NCBI GenBank assembly: GCA_005789975.1
Contig: SXWC01000162.1
Location: 1 to 26,986, forward strand
Reading direction: 5' to 3'
Origin: Planctomycetaceae bacterium
GTDB lineage: Bacteria > Planctomycetota > Planctomycetia > Pirellulales > UBA1268
Length of the DNA: 26,986 nt
The notes beneath the pieces are model-generated. The model worked only from the letters and a program-made list of their open reading frames with translations. It had not been told where the DNA came from and made no database searches. Each line of letters begins with the position of its first letter. The first letter of the stretch is position 1. Made by a program: the position numbers and the translations under genes. This document shows positions 1 to 7,535 of this stretch, one piece after another.

Positions 1-463
1 CCGGGAAGCCGATCTCCTTCGCGATCCTCACCGCCTCCTGCTCGTTGGCGATGATGCCGTCACTCCCCGGAACCGTGGGCACGCCCGCCTCGCGGGCCAG
101 GGCCCGGGCGGAGTTCTTGTCGCCCACCCGTTCCATCGCCTCGGGCGTGGGGCCGATGAAGCCGATGTCGCACGACCGGCAGACCTCGGCGAAGTGGGAG
201 TTTTCCGAGAGGAAGCCGTAGCCGGGATGGATCGCCTGCACGTTGCCGATCTCCGCCGCGCTGATCACGCGGTCGATCCGGAGGTAGCTCTCCGAGGCCT
301 TGGCCGGCCCCACGCAGATCGCCTCGTCGGCGAGTTCGAGGTAGGGGGCACCGCGGTCGCCCTCGCTGTAAATCGCAACCGTCTCGATGCCGAGCTCTCG
401 GCAGGCACGGATCACCCGGAGGGCGATTTCGCCTCGGTTGGCAATCAGAATCCGTTTGAACAT
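1..463 (-). CDS. accC: Acetyl-CoA carboxylase, biotin carboxylase subunit (partial, N-terminal 154 residues)
   Basis: Biotin carboxylase carries out the ATP-dependent carboxylation of the biotin on AccB, the first half-reaction of malonyl-CoA formation in the cytoplasm. The visible part starts with [20 protein letters not shown], the typical start of the family, and continues with [11 protein letters not shown] (about residues 78-88) and [16 protein letters not shown] (about 101-116); these belong to the N-terminal biotin-carboxylase domain and the beginning of the ATP-grasp region. The gene runs off the left edge of the window, so the ATP-grasp core and C-terminal domain are not seen. The ATG at 463 follows the accB stop by 50 nt on the same strand, the usual accB-accC order. 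A pyruvate or propionyl-CoA carboxylase subunit would look alike this early, but the adjacent accB makes accC the natural call. Confidence 0.95.
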   Translation of the reverse strand, partial: MFKRILIANRGEIALRVIRACRELGIETVAIYSEGDRGAPYLELADEAICVGPAKASESYLRIDRVISAAEIGNVQAIHPGYGFLSENSHFAEVCRSCDIGFIGPTPEAMERVGDKNSARALAREAGVPTVPGSDGIIANEQEAVRIAKEIGFP

Positions 464-513
464 CGAGTCTCCCAGGTTGGTGTGTGTGCCGGGGCCGCCG
501 TCCACCCCCGGGT

Positions 514-1005
514 TCACCCCTCCGGGTCGACCTTGATGAGGGGCTGGCCAAACTCAACCGCCGCGCCATTCTCAACCAGGATCGCCACCACCTGACCCGA
601 GACGCCGGCGGGAATCTCGTTGAACACCTTCATGGCCTCGACGATGCAGCAGGTCTTTTCGGGTGCGATCCGGTCGCCCACCTTGACGAAGGCGGGAGAA
701 TCGGGGCCGCTGGCCTTGTAGAACGTGCCGACCATCGGGCTCTTGATGACGAGCATCCGGGCGTCGGCGGCCGACTCCTTGGGGGCCGCGGCCCCCTCGA
801 CGGCACCGGCCGTCGGACGGGCCGCCGGTGCCGGAGCCGAGTAGGCCACGACCTCTCCACCACGACGGATCCGCACCCGGTTGTCGGCCTGTTTGAGGTC
901 GAGTTCGGAGAGATCGTGCTCCTTCATGAGCTCGATCAGATGGCGGACCTTCTCGACGTTGAAAATGTCGACCGACTTGTCGACTGATCGTTGGGCGGCA
1001 CACAT
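514..1005 (-). CDS. accB: Biotin carboxyl carrier protein of acetyl-CoA carboxylase
   Basis: AccB carries the covalently bound biotin that shuttles CO2 between biotin carboxylase and carboxyltransferase. The protein has about 163 residues: an N-terminal helical part ([19 protein letters not shown]), an Ala/Pro-rich linker, and a C-terminal biotinyl domain. The biotinylation motif is [10 protein letters not shown], with Lys126 as the attachment site, and the hairpin [17 protein letters not shown] is the AccB-specific thumb region. The ATG at 1005 is chosen because AGGAGA lies 13 nt upstream (1019-1024); an in-frame TTG at 1035 lies upstream of that ribosome binding site and is less likely. The usual EAMKM is EAMKV here, a common variant. 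The gene leads into accC after 50 nt and is probably transcribed from the promoter-like sequence at 1056-1085. Confidence 0.95.
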   Translation of the reverse strand: MCAAQRSVDKSVDIFNVEKVRHLIELMKEHDLSELDLKQADNRVRIRRGGEVVAYSAPAPAARPTAGAVEGAAAPKESAADARMLVIKSPMVGTFYKASGPDSPAFVKVGDRIAPEKTCCIVEAMKVFNEIPAGVSGQVVAILVENGAAVEFGQPLIKVDPEG

Positions 1006-1055
1006 GGGCGGGGACTGGTCTCCTGACGCGGCCAAAACCGGTGGATTTCGCGGCG

Positions 1056-1085
1056 AAGGTAGCCCGTCAGGCAGGTTTCAGTCAA
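1056..1085 (-). promoter_or_regulatory. Candidate promoter of accB-accC
   Basis: Reading the minus strand, TTGACT (1085-1080, five of six to the sigma-70 -35) is followed after 18 bp by TACCTT (1061-1056, three of six). The start would fall about 45 nt before the accB ATG. This is the best -35 element seen in the window, but the -10 is poor. Predicted by eye only. Confidence 0.4.
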
Positions 1086-1155
1086 GGTAAACGAGCTTCC
1101 CGCCCGCGATGAGGCATCGGGATGCTGTAGATTTCGACATCCCGAGGCGACTCCC

Positions 1156-2040
<885 letters not shown>

Positions 2041-2058
2041 GGTGGGGCCGGCTCTCCG

Positions 2059-2793
2059 CTACCGGGCCCGCATGGCCAGCAGCGCGAGCCGGGTCACATC
2101 GACCACGCCATCGTCGCGAGCGATCCACAGCCGAAGCCCATCCGCCGGCTCCAGCCGATGGCCGCCGGTGAACGAGCCGAAAGCCGGCAGCACGAGGAGC
2201 GACTCCTCGGCCACGAAGCACCGCTCGGCGATCCGGTCGCCACCGGGTGAGCGAATCGCGATCGTGGGATGGAGATGGCCGCCGATCGTGAAGCAGTTCC
2301 GATCCGGCTCGGACAATCCCGTGGCGGGCTCGTGGACGAAGTGAAAGGGGGGCTCGTCGAGCGTCCGCAGGCAGGAGTCGATCCCGAGCGACGAGGGGAT
2401 CGTGCCGATGGCCCGATCGTGGTTGCCGGGGACGAGAATCACCTCCGCGTCCCGGAACCGCGCCCGGGTGGCGGCGAACTCGGCGAACACCCGATCGGTG
2501 CATCCGCTTCGCGCATGGAAGAGATCGCCCAGAATCAGGAGCCGCCGCGCCGACGTGTCGTGCATCAGCCCTTCGAGTCGGGCGAGGTCGCCCTGGGCCG
2601 AACCCTCGGGCACCGGAATGCCGGCGCTCCTGAACGTGGCCGCCTTGCCGAGATGCAGGTCGGCCACGAGCAGGGTCGCCGTCGCGGGCAGAAACGCCGC
2701 CCGTCCCGGGAGCAGGAGAATGTCGGCGTCGAGTTCGTTGGCGGCTGAGTCGGCGGGATGGATTCGCACGGACGCGGTCCTTTCGCCGGGCAT
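2059..2793 (-). CDS. pdeM: Ligase-associated DNA damage response endonuclease PdeM (calcineurin-like metallophosphoesterase)
   Basis: This 244-residue protein belongs to the compact metallophosphoesterase family that accompanies an Lhr-type helicase, an ATP-dependent ligase and an MBL-fold exonuclease in bacterial repair clusters; the Pseudomonas putida relative is a manganese-dependent DNA nuclease. The metal-binding motifs are complete: DLHLGK (Asp45, His47), LGDLFHA (Asp90), GNHD (Asn124-Asp126) and GGHLHP (His173, His175). The ATG at 2793 is the only reasonable start; no strong ribosome binding site precedes it. It lies 76 nt downstream of the helicase on the same strand and is probably co-transcribed with it. 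A generic phosphoesterase would be the alternative, but length, motif spacing and the presence of all three partner genes within 8 kb support PdeM. Confidence 0.92.
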   Translation of the reverse strand: MPGERTASVRIHPADSAANELDADILLLPGRAAFLPATATLLVADLHLGKAATFRSAGIPVPEGSAQGDLARLEGLMHDTSARRLLILGDLFHARSGCTDRVFAEFAATRARFRDAEVILVPGNHDRAIGTIPSSLGIDSCLRTLDEPPFHFVHEPATGLSEPDRNCFTIGGHLHPTIAIRSPGGDRIAERCFVAEESLLVLPAFGSFTGGHRLEPADGLRLWIARDDGVVDVTRLALLAMRAR

Positions 2794-2869
2794 TCTCGCA
2801 CAACCCGCGGATGGCGGGGAGTGGCTGGGTGTGTGTCGTCTGCGGGAGGTGGTCCCGCCGGGCGGGGCC

Positions 2870-5401
2870 TCAGCTGGCGGCGGTCGCGGCCTGCTCCAGC
2901 TCGCGGGCCATGTCGGTGATCCGCGTGAGCCAGTCTTTCGTCGTCAGCCGCGACTGGACGAACTCCGCCCAGATCGGGAACGCCAGCGGCGAGATGCGGG
3001 GCGTGTCCACGATGCGGATCTCCTTTGCGGCGATGGCTTCGACGGCGTCCTGCAGCCGGCGAAACTCGAACTGCTGCTCGAGCACTTCGCGGCGGGCCTG
3101 CGCGAGGAGCATGTTCCCGGCGTCATGTTCGGCGAGCACGTCGAAGATCAAGCCAGCCGAGGCCTGCGTCTGCCGATCGTTCTGCCGCGATCCCGACACG
3201 AGCCCCGCCACGCGGGCGATCTCGCGGAAGTGGCGGCGGGCCATCTCCGTGGAGTTGAGGCAGCCGAGCAGGTCTTCGAGAAGATTGGCCGGCGACAGAA
3301 GCCGTCGCCAGGTGCGGTCGTCGGCGATCATCGCGTCGCGACCCGCGAGCTCGAAACCCCAGTCGTTGCAGGCGAGCGTGAGCGTGGCGGGTTTCGCGCG
3401 GGCGATCCGCCAGGCGACGAGTGAGGCGAGGCCCTCGTGGACGAGCCGGCCCTCGAACGGAAATACGAAGAGGTGGTGGCCGTCGCGGCCTTCCCAGCGT
3501 TCGACGAGGAGCGTGCCGCGGTCGGGAAGCCGGCTCCAGCGCGACTGGATCTCGAGCAGCGGCAAGACCGCATGCACCTCGCGGGGCATCGTCTTCACCC
3601 CGCCGGGCCGGGTGACGTCGCCCACGAGCTCGAGCACGGCCGAGGAGAGCAGGGTGGAGAGGGGCATTCGGCCGCCGTTCCACCGCGGCACCTGCAGCGC
3701 CGTCGTCACGCGGCTCCGCTTGACCCAGGCGGTGAGTCCGTCGAACCGGAAGAGCACGAGCGGCCGGCCTGCGAACAGAAAGCGGTCCCCCTCGTTGAGC
3801 CGCGAGATGAACGACTCCTCGACCGTGCCCAGCCTGCCGCCGCGGAGCCACTTCACCTCCACCGTCGCGTCACCGGCGATCGTGCCGATGCCCATGCGGT
3901 GCCGACGGGCGATCGCCTTGCTGGCGACATACCAGCGGCCGAACCGCTCGATGATCTTCGCGTAGTTGGGATACGCGGCGAGGGCCGGGCCGCCGCGGGC
4001 AGCGAAGTCGAGTGCCCAGTGCCACGAGGCGTCGTCGAGTTCGGCGAAGGCCCGCGTGCGGCGGACCTCGGCGAGAAGCTCCTCCGCGCGGAAGCCACCG
4101 CTGCAGGCGACGGTGACGATGTGCTGGGCGAGGCAGTCGAGGGAGTTCGTGAGCGGGCGGCGTGCCTCGACCACGCCGTCGGCCACGGCGGTCCGGGCGG
4201 CGGCGCACTCGATCAGCTCGAGCGCGTGCGTCGGCACGCAGACGAGCCGGCCGGGGGCCCCCGGCGCGTGACCGCTGCGGCCGGCCCGCTGCAGCAGCCG
4301 TGCGATTCCCTTGGGGCTGCCGATCTGCAGGACCTGCTCGACCGGGCCGAAGTCGACGCCCAAGTCGAGGCTCGACGTGGCCACGACGCACTTCATCTTC
4401 CCGCGGCGGAGCCCCTCCTCGGCCCGGGCCCGCAGTTCCCGGTCGACCGAGCCGTGATGGAGGGCGAGCGCCTTCCTCCAGTCGGGCCGGGCCGCGGCGA
4501 TCGCGTCATGCCACCGCTCGGCCTGCGAGCGGGTGTTGGTGAAGACGAGCGTCGTCGCGGCCCGATCGATCGCCGCCACCACCTGCGGCAGGAGTCGCAT
4601 GCCCATGTGGCCCGCCCAGGGAAACCGCTCCATCGGGTCCGGGATCAGCGTCTCGATCTCCAGCCGCCGCGGAATCACGGCCGATACGAGTGTCGCCTCC
4701 GCCGCGCGGGAGGGCCCCACGAGGGCGGAGAGGGCGTCGTCAAGATTCGCGAGGGTGGCCGAGAGGCCCCAGGTGACGAGACCGGGGCGGAGCGACCGGA
4801 GACGTTCGAGGGCGAGTTCGGTCTGGACGCCGCGCTTCGTGGAGAGGAGCTCGTGCCATTCATCGACGATCACGGTGTCGAGCGAGCCGAAGACCTCGTG
4901 GGCGTCGTCGAGCGAGAGCAGGATCGAGAGCGATTCTGGCGTGGTGACGAGCGCCGCGGGCCAGTGCTCGCGCAGCCGGCGGCGATCGGCGGCCGACGTG
5001 TCGCCGGTGCGGGCACCCACCGACCAGCCGTGGGCGATGGGCTCCGGCGGGGCGAGCGGCTCCTCGAGCGCCCGCAGGGTGTCGGCGGCGAGGGCTCGCA
5101 GGGGCGTGACCCAGACGACGCGAAGCCCGGAACGCATCGTGCCATCACCTGCATCGATTCCCGCCGACCGCGCGATCGCCCCGAGCCAGGCCGCCAGTGT
5201 CTTTCCCGTGCCGGTCGGGGCATGCAGCACGCCGCTCGCGGCCGCGGCGGCCGCCCGCCAGACATCCTCCTGGAAAGGAAAGGGCCGCCAGCCGCGGGCC
5301 GCGAACCAGCGACGAAAGGCTTCGATGACGTCGGCCGGCCTCGACGGCGGCGACGCTTCAGCCGCAGGAGGCCTCCGCTTTCCCGCTCCACGCGTCGCCA
5401 T
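2870..5401 (-). CDS. Ligase-associated DNA damage response DEXH-box helicase (Lhr-type)
   Basis: An 843-residue superfamily 2 helicase of the Lhr-Core type, ATP-driven and translocating 3' to 5' on single-stranded DNA in characterised relatives. Motifs in order: Q-motif-like FPFQED (41-46), Walker A APTGTGKT (61-68), VVWVTPLRALAADT (Ia), VDEWHE (motif II, DEWH 180-183), LSATL (III, 213-217), TLVFTNTRSQAERW (IV), ATSSLDLGVDFG (V) and QRAGRSGHAPG (VI). The remaining C-terminal half corresponds to the winged-helix and Lhr-specific domains. The length fits the short ligase-associated Lhr, not the 1400-1500 residue full-length Lhr. The ATG at 5401 is preceded by GGAG with a 7-nt spacer (5409-5412), which decides it over in-frame upstream codons that would overlap the divergent channel gene. 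It is first of a two-gene unit with pdeM, and its -10-like TAGACT overlaps that of the divergent aquaporin gene. Confidence 0.94.
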   Translation of the reverse strand: MATRGAGKRRPPAAEASPPSRPADVIEAFRRWFAARGWRPFPFQEDVWRAAAAAASGVLHAPTGTGKTLAAWLGAIARSAGIDAGDGTMRSGLRVVWVTPLRALAADTLRALEEPLAPPEPIAHGWSVGARTGDTSAADRRRLREHWPAALVTTPESLSILLSLDDAHEVFGSLDTVIVDEWHELLSTKRGVQTELALERLRSLRPGLVTWGLSATLANLDDALSALVGPSRAAEATLVSAVIPRRLEIETLIPDPMERFPWAGHMGMRLLPQVVAAIDRAATTLVFTNTRSQAERWHDAIAAARPDWRKALALHHGSVDRELRARAEEGLRRGKMKCVVATSSLDLGVDFGPVEQVLQIGSPKGIARLLQRAGRSGHAPGAPGRLVCVPTHALELIECAAARTAVADGVVEARRPLTNSLDCLAQHIVTVACSGGFRAEELLAEVRRTRAFAELDDASWHWALDFAARGGPALAAYPNYAKIIERFGRWYVASKAIARRHRMGIGTIAGDATVEVKWLRGGRLGTVEESFISRLNEGDRFLFAGRPLVLFRFDGLTAWVKRSRVTTALQVPRWNGGRMPLSTLLSSAVLELVGDVTRPGGVKTMPREVHAVLPLLEIQSRWSRLPDRGTLLVERWEGRDGHHLFVFPFEGRLVHEGLASLVAWRIARAKPATLTLACNDWGFELAGRDAMIADDRTWRRLLSPANLLEDLLGCLNSTEMARRHFREIARVAGLVSGSRQNDRQTQASAGLIFDVLAEHDAGNMLLAQARREVLEQQFEFRRLQDAVEAIAAKEIRIVDTPRISPLAFPIWAEFVQSRLTTKDWLTRITDMARELEQAATAAS

Positions 5402-5438
5402 GCCGTCGCTCCGATTTTCGTCCACCGCCCGAATGACG

Positions 5439-5445
5439 TAGTCTA
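5439..5445. promoter_or_regulatory. Overlapping divergent -10-like elements for lhr-pdeM (-) and the channel operon (+)
   Basis: The 7-bp TAGTCTA reads TAGTCT on the plus strand (5439-5444) and TAGACT on the minus strand (5445-5440). It lies 45 nt before the channel GTG and 38 nt before the helicase ATG. Both hexamers fit the TANNCT pattern seen before several other genes here. No convincing -35 is visible on either side, and no arsR-type operator dyad is obvious. Confidence 0.35.
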
Positions 5446-5489
5446 GGCGCCTGTGGGCCCCGAGGATTCCGCAGCCTGGAGATGACGAC

Positions 5490-6191
5490 GTGGGTGCCGT
5501 GATGCACAGTGACCGCCAAAAACTGGCCGCCGAGATGTTTGGCACCTTTGCGATGGTGTTTGCCGGCACCGGGGCCATCGTCATCAACGAGGCCAGCGGT
5601 GGGGTGATCACCCACGTGGGCGTTGCCTTCACCTTCGGGCTGATCGTGCTGGCGATGATCTACGCGATCGGGGACGTGTCGGGGTGCCATCTCAACCCAG
5701 CCGTGACCCTCGGCTTCTACGCCGCCCGGAGGTTCGAGGGCCGGTTGGTCGTGGCTTATGTGCTCAGCCAGTGCGCCGGCGCGATTCTGGCGAGCCTCTC
5801 GTTGAGGCTCATGTTTTCGACGAGCGTCACCCTGGGCGCGACCGAGCCCGTGGGCGGGTTGCTCCAATCTTTTGTGATGGAGTTTCTCCTCACACTGATC
5901 CTGATGTTCGTGATCCTCAGCGTCTCGATCGGGGCCAAGGAGAAGGGCCTGATCGCCGGGGTGGCCATCGGCGCCGTCATCGCGGTCGAGGCGATGTTTG
6001 CAGGACCGGTGAGCGGGGCATCGATGAACCCGGCGAGGTCGCTGGCCCCGGCGCTCGTGGCGCTGCGTTGGGAAAGTCTCTGGCTCTACCTCATGGCCCC
6101 GGTGTTGGGCGCCGTCGGGGGCGTGGTCGTCTGCCGCTGCGTGCAGCCGGCGGGGTGTTGCGATGGGGTGACGGGAGGGGGCTGCCGATGA
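5490..6191 (+). CDS. MIP family channel (aquaporin-type, probable metalloid/arsenite channel) with Cys-rich C-terminus
   Basis: A 233-residue six-helix major intrinsic protein. Both half-helix pore motifs are present, HLNPAVTLG (Asn69-Pro70-Ala71) and SMNPARSLAPAL (Asn180-Pro181-Ala182, with the selectivity-filter Arg183). Ser rather than Asp after the second NPAR suggests an aquaporin-like rather than glycerol-facilitator pore. The C-terminus is unusual: five cysteines (215, 217, 223, 224, 232) within the last 19 residues. The gene overlaps arsC by 4 bp (ATGA), recalling Sinorhizobium meliloti AqpS, which releases arsenite made by ArsC; a role in arsenite exit is inferred from this context only. 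The GTG at 5490 is chosen because GGAG (5478-5481) lies 8 nt upstream; an in-frame ATG at 5502 has no such site. A six-codon frame (ATG 5482, TGA 5500-5502) overlaps this start and is probably fortuitous. Confidence 0.9.
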   Translation: MGAVMHSDRQKLAAEMFGTFAMVFAGTGAIVINEASGGVITHVGVAFTFGLIVLAMIYAIGDVSGCHLNPAVTLGFYAARRFEGRLVVAYVLSQCAGAILASLSLRLMFSTSVTLGATEPVGGLLQSFVMEFLLTLILMFVILSVSIGAKEKGLIAGVAIGAVIAVEAMFAGPVSGASMNPARSLAPALVALRWESLWLYLMAPVLGAVGGVVVCRCVQPAGCCDGVTGGGCR

Positions 6192-6595
6192 AGAAAGTGT
6201 TGTTCGTCTGCGTCGAGAACTCCAATCGGAGCCAGATGGCGGAGGCGTTCGCCCGCATGCACGGTGCGGGCAAGGTCGAGGCGGCGAGTGCCGGGTCGAA
6301 GCCCTCGGGTCGGGTGAACCCCAGGGCCGTCGCGGCCATGCGGCAACTCGGCTATGACCTGACCCAGCATGCATCGAAGGGGCTCGGGGAGTTCAACGGT
6401 CGGGAAGTCGATGTGGCGGTGACCATGGGGTGTGGCGACGAATGCCCGCTCGTGCATGCCCGCCAGCGGATCGACTGGAAGATTCCCGATCCCCGCGACA
6501 TGACGGAGGAGGACTTTCGGGGCGTCCGGGATCTCATCGAGCAAATGGTCAAGCAACTCCTCGTTTCGCTCGAAACCAAAGGCACAACCTCTTGA
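6188..6595 (+). CDS. arsC: Arsenate reductase, low-molecular-weight phosphatase (thiol-coupled) type
   Basis: A 135-residue protein of the LMW-PTPase fold that reduces arsenate to arsenite. The P-loop is CVENSNR (Cys8 to Arg14, CX5R) followed by SQMAEAF, as in pI258-type ArsC. The redox pair lies in VTMGCGDECP (Cys82, Cys86), and the general acid is Asp101 in PDPRDM. The MGCGDxCP pattern is shared with many ArsC proteins coupled to thioredoxin or mycothiol; the reductant used here cannot be told from sequence. A phosphotyrosine phosphatase is less likely because such enzymes lack the second and third cysteines. The ATG at 6188 overlaps the channel stop (ATGA), implying translational coupling. 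The stop lies 19 nt before the DUF6428-like gene. Confidence 0.9.
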   Translation: MKKVLFVCVENSNRSQMAEAFARMHGAGKVEAASAGSKPSGRVNPRAVAAMRQLGYDLTQHASKGLGEFNGREVDVAVTMGCGDECPLVHARQRIDWKIPDPRDMTEEDFRGVRDLIEQMVKQLLVSLETKGTTS

Positions 6596-6614
6596 CCGCG
6601 GGGGGGACTTCACC

Positions 6615-7055
6615 ATGACGGCCATGACGGTCAAGAACCTGCGACAGGTGCTCGCCGCCAATCCCGGCGTGAAGATGCACTGGATGCTGCCCGACAGGTC
6701 GTTCATCCCCGCCCACTACCACATCACCGAGGTCGGCAGGGTCCAGAAGGATTTCATCGACTGCGGCGGAACCGTGCGGTCCACGGCGGCCGGCGTGCTT
6801 CAGGTGTGGGTTGCCGACGATGTCGACCACCGGCTGGAGACCACGAAACTGGCGGCGATCATGGATGTCGCCGGTCCGCTCCTGCAGAGCGAAGACCTTC
6901 CCCTGGAAGTCGAGTACGAGGAGGGCGTGATCTCCCAGTATCCCGTCGGCGGCGTCGAGATCACGCCGTCGGGGTTGCTCTTCCATCTCGGCACAAAGCA
7001 CACGGCATGCCTGGCGCCCGAGAAGTGCGGCCTGGACGGCACTGGCTGCTGTTGA
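6615..7055 (+). CDS. DUF6428-like protein associated with arsenic genes, Cys-rich C-terminus
   Basis: A 146-residue cytoplasmic protein with no signal peptide or membrane segment. The pattern FIPAHYHITEVGRV, then FIDCGGTVR and VWVADDVDHRL resembles, from memory, the family called DUF6428, whose members often lie next to arsR or arsC; its function is not known to me. The C-terminus ends CLAPEKCGLDGTGCC, four cysteines in the last 15 residues, with Cys54 in FIDCGG as a further conserved-looking cysteine; this suggests binding of a metal or metalloid (inference). The ATG at 6615 follows a G-rich stretch (6599-6606) that may serve as ribosome binding site. It is the third gene of the channel-arsC unit and ends before a 480-bp non-coding stretch. 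Confidence 0.8.
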   Translation: MTAMTVKNLRQVLAANPGVKMHWMLPDRSFIPAHYHITEVGRVQKDFIDCGGTVRSTAAGVLQVWVADDVDHRLETTKLAAIMDVAGPLLQSEDLPLEVEYEEGVISQYPVGGVEITPSGLLFHLGTKHTACLAPEKCGLDGTGCC

Positions 7056-7535
7056 CGCGGGATTCTCCACCGGGAAGCGGCCGAGCCTGACCGCGGAAAC
7101 CGTGGGACGCCGTTCGCAACGGGCCCCGCTTTGCCACGGATGGCAGCCCGCGAGTTCGACTTTTGCAGTTTTTCGGATTGTCGAGGAAGTCACCCGTCTC
7201 GCAGGTCGGGGGTGCCCACGCCCCGTCGCCGGACGTTCGCGGATGCCATCGTGGCATCCGCTCACTCGATGCCGGCTCCCGGGGCATGGGCACCCCCTCC
7301 CGTGACCTGAGTCGGTCATGAAGCGGACTCGGTGAGCCTGGCTCCGGGGCCACAAAGCACTTCTCTTCGTACCACCGGCTCTTGATCGCCGGCTCACCGC
7401 TGGTATCCCAGCAAGGCCGACCAGTCGTTCAGCGACATGCTCCACACGCTGCGACGGGCAAGCGTGCGACAGCACGTTTTGGCGATGGCCCCGAGCGGCC
7501 GGGGTTCCCGGGCATGCGTGCCGCAGCGCTCACGA
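7056..7535. other. Non-coding stretch between convergent DUF6428-like and ligase genes
   Basis: No convincing gene is seen in these 480 bp. The first part (7056-7200) includes a locally AT-richer patch around 7156-7192 with several T runs. The middle is the palindromic element at 7208-7297. The last part (about 7298-7535) is GC-rich; on the minus strand it contains an open stretch of roughly 45 codons ending at a TGA at 7394-7396 whose last residues would read SLNDWSALLGYQR. It has no recognisable start or family and may be a decayed gene end or a dispersed repeat. Confidence 0.6.
7208..7297. repeat. Palindromic intergenic element A
   Basis: The ends are 17-bp inverted arms, GGGGGTGCCCACGCCCC (7208-7224) and its complement at 7281-7297 with one mismatch. 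Inside is a perfect 10-bp stem with a TCG loop (7239-7248 and 7252-7261). The left arm and the following TCGNCGGACG resemble element B (18381-18511) and, for the arm only, element C (10390-10430). It lies between two convergent genes and could act as a bidirectional terminator or be a MITE/REP-like repeat. Confidence 0.7.

Noticed and set aside
3437..5446. A 669-codon open frame on the plus strand, antisense to the helicase
   Set aside because: It has no recognisable motifs, is Arg/Gly/Glu-rich, and mirrors the codon phase of the well-supported helicase gene, as expected in GC-rich DNA.
5482..5502. Six-codon leader peptide overlapping the channel start
   Set aside because: The GGAG directly abuts its ATG, so it cannot serve as its ribosome binding site; the GTG at 5490 has correct spacing.
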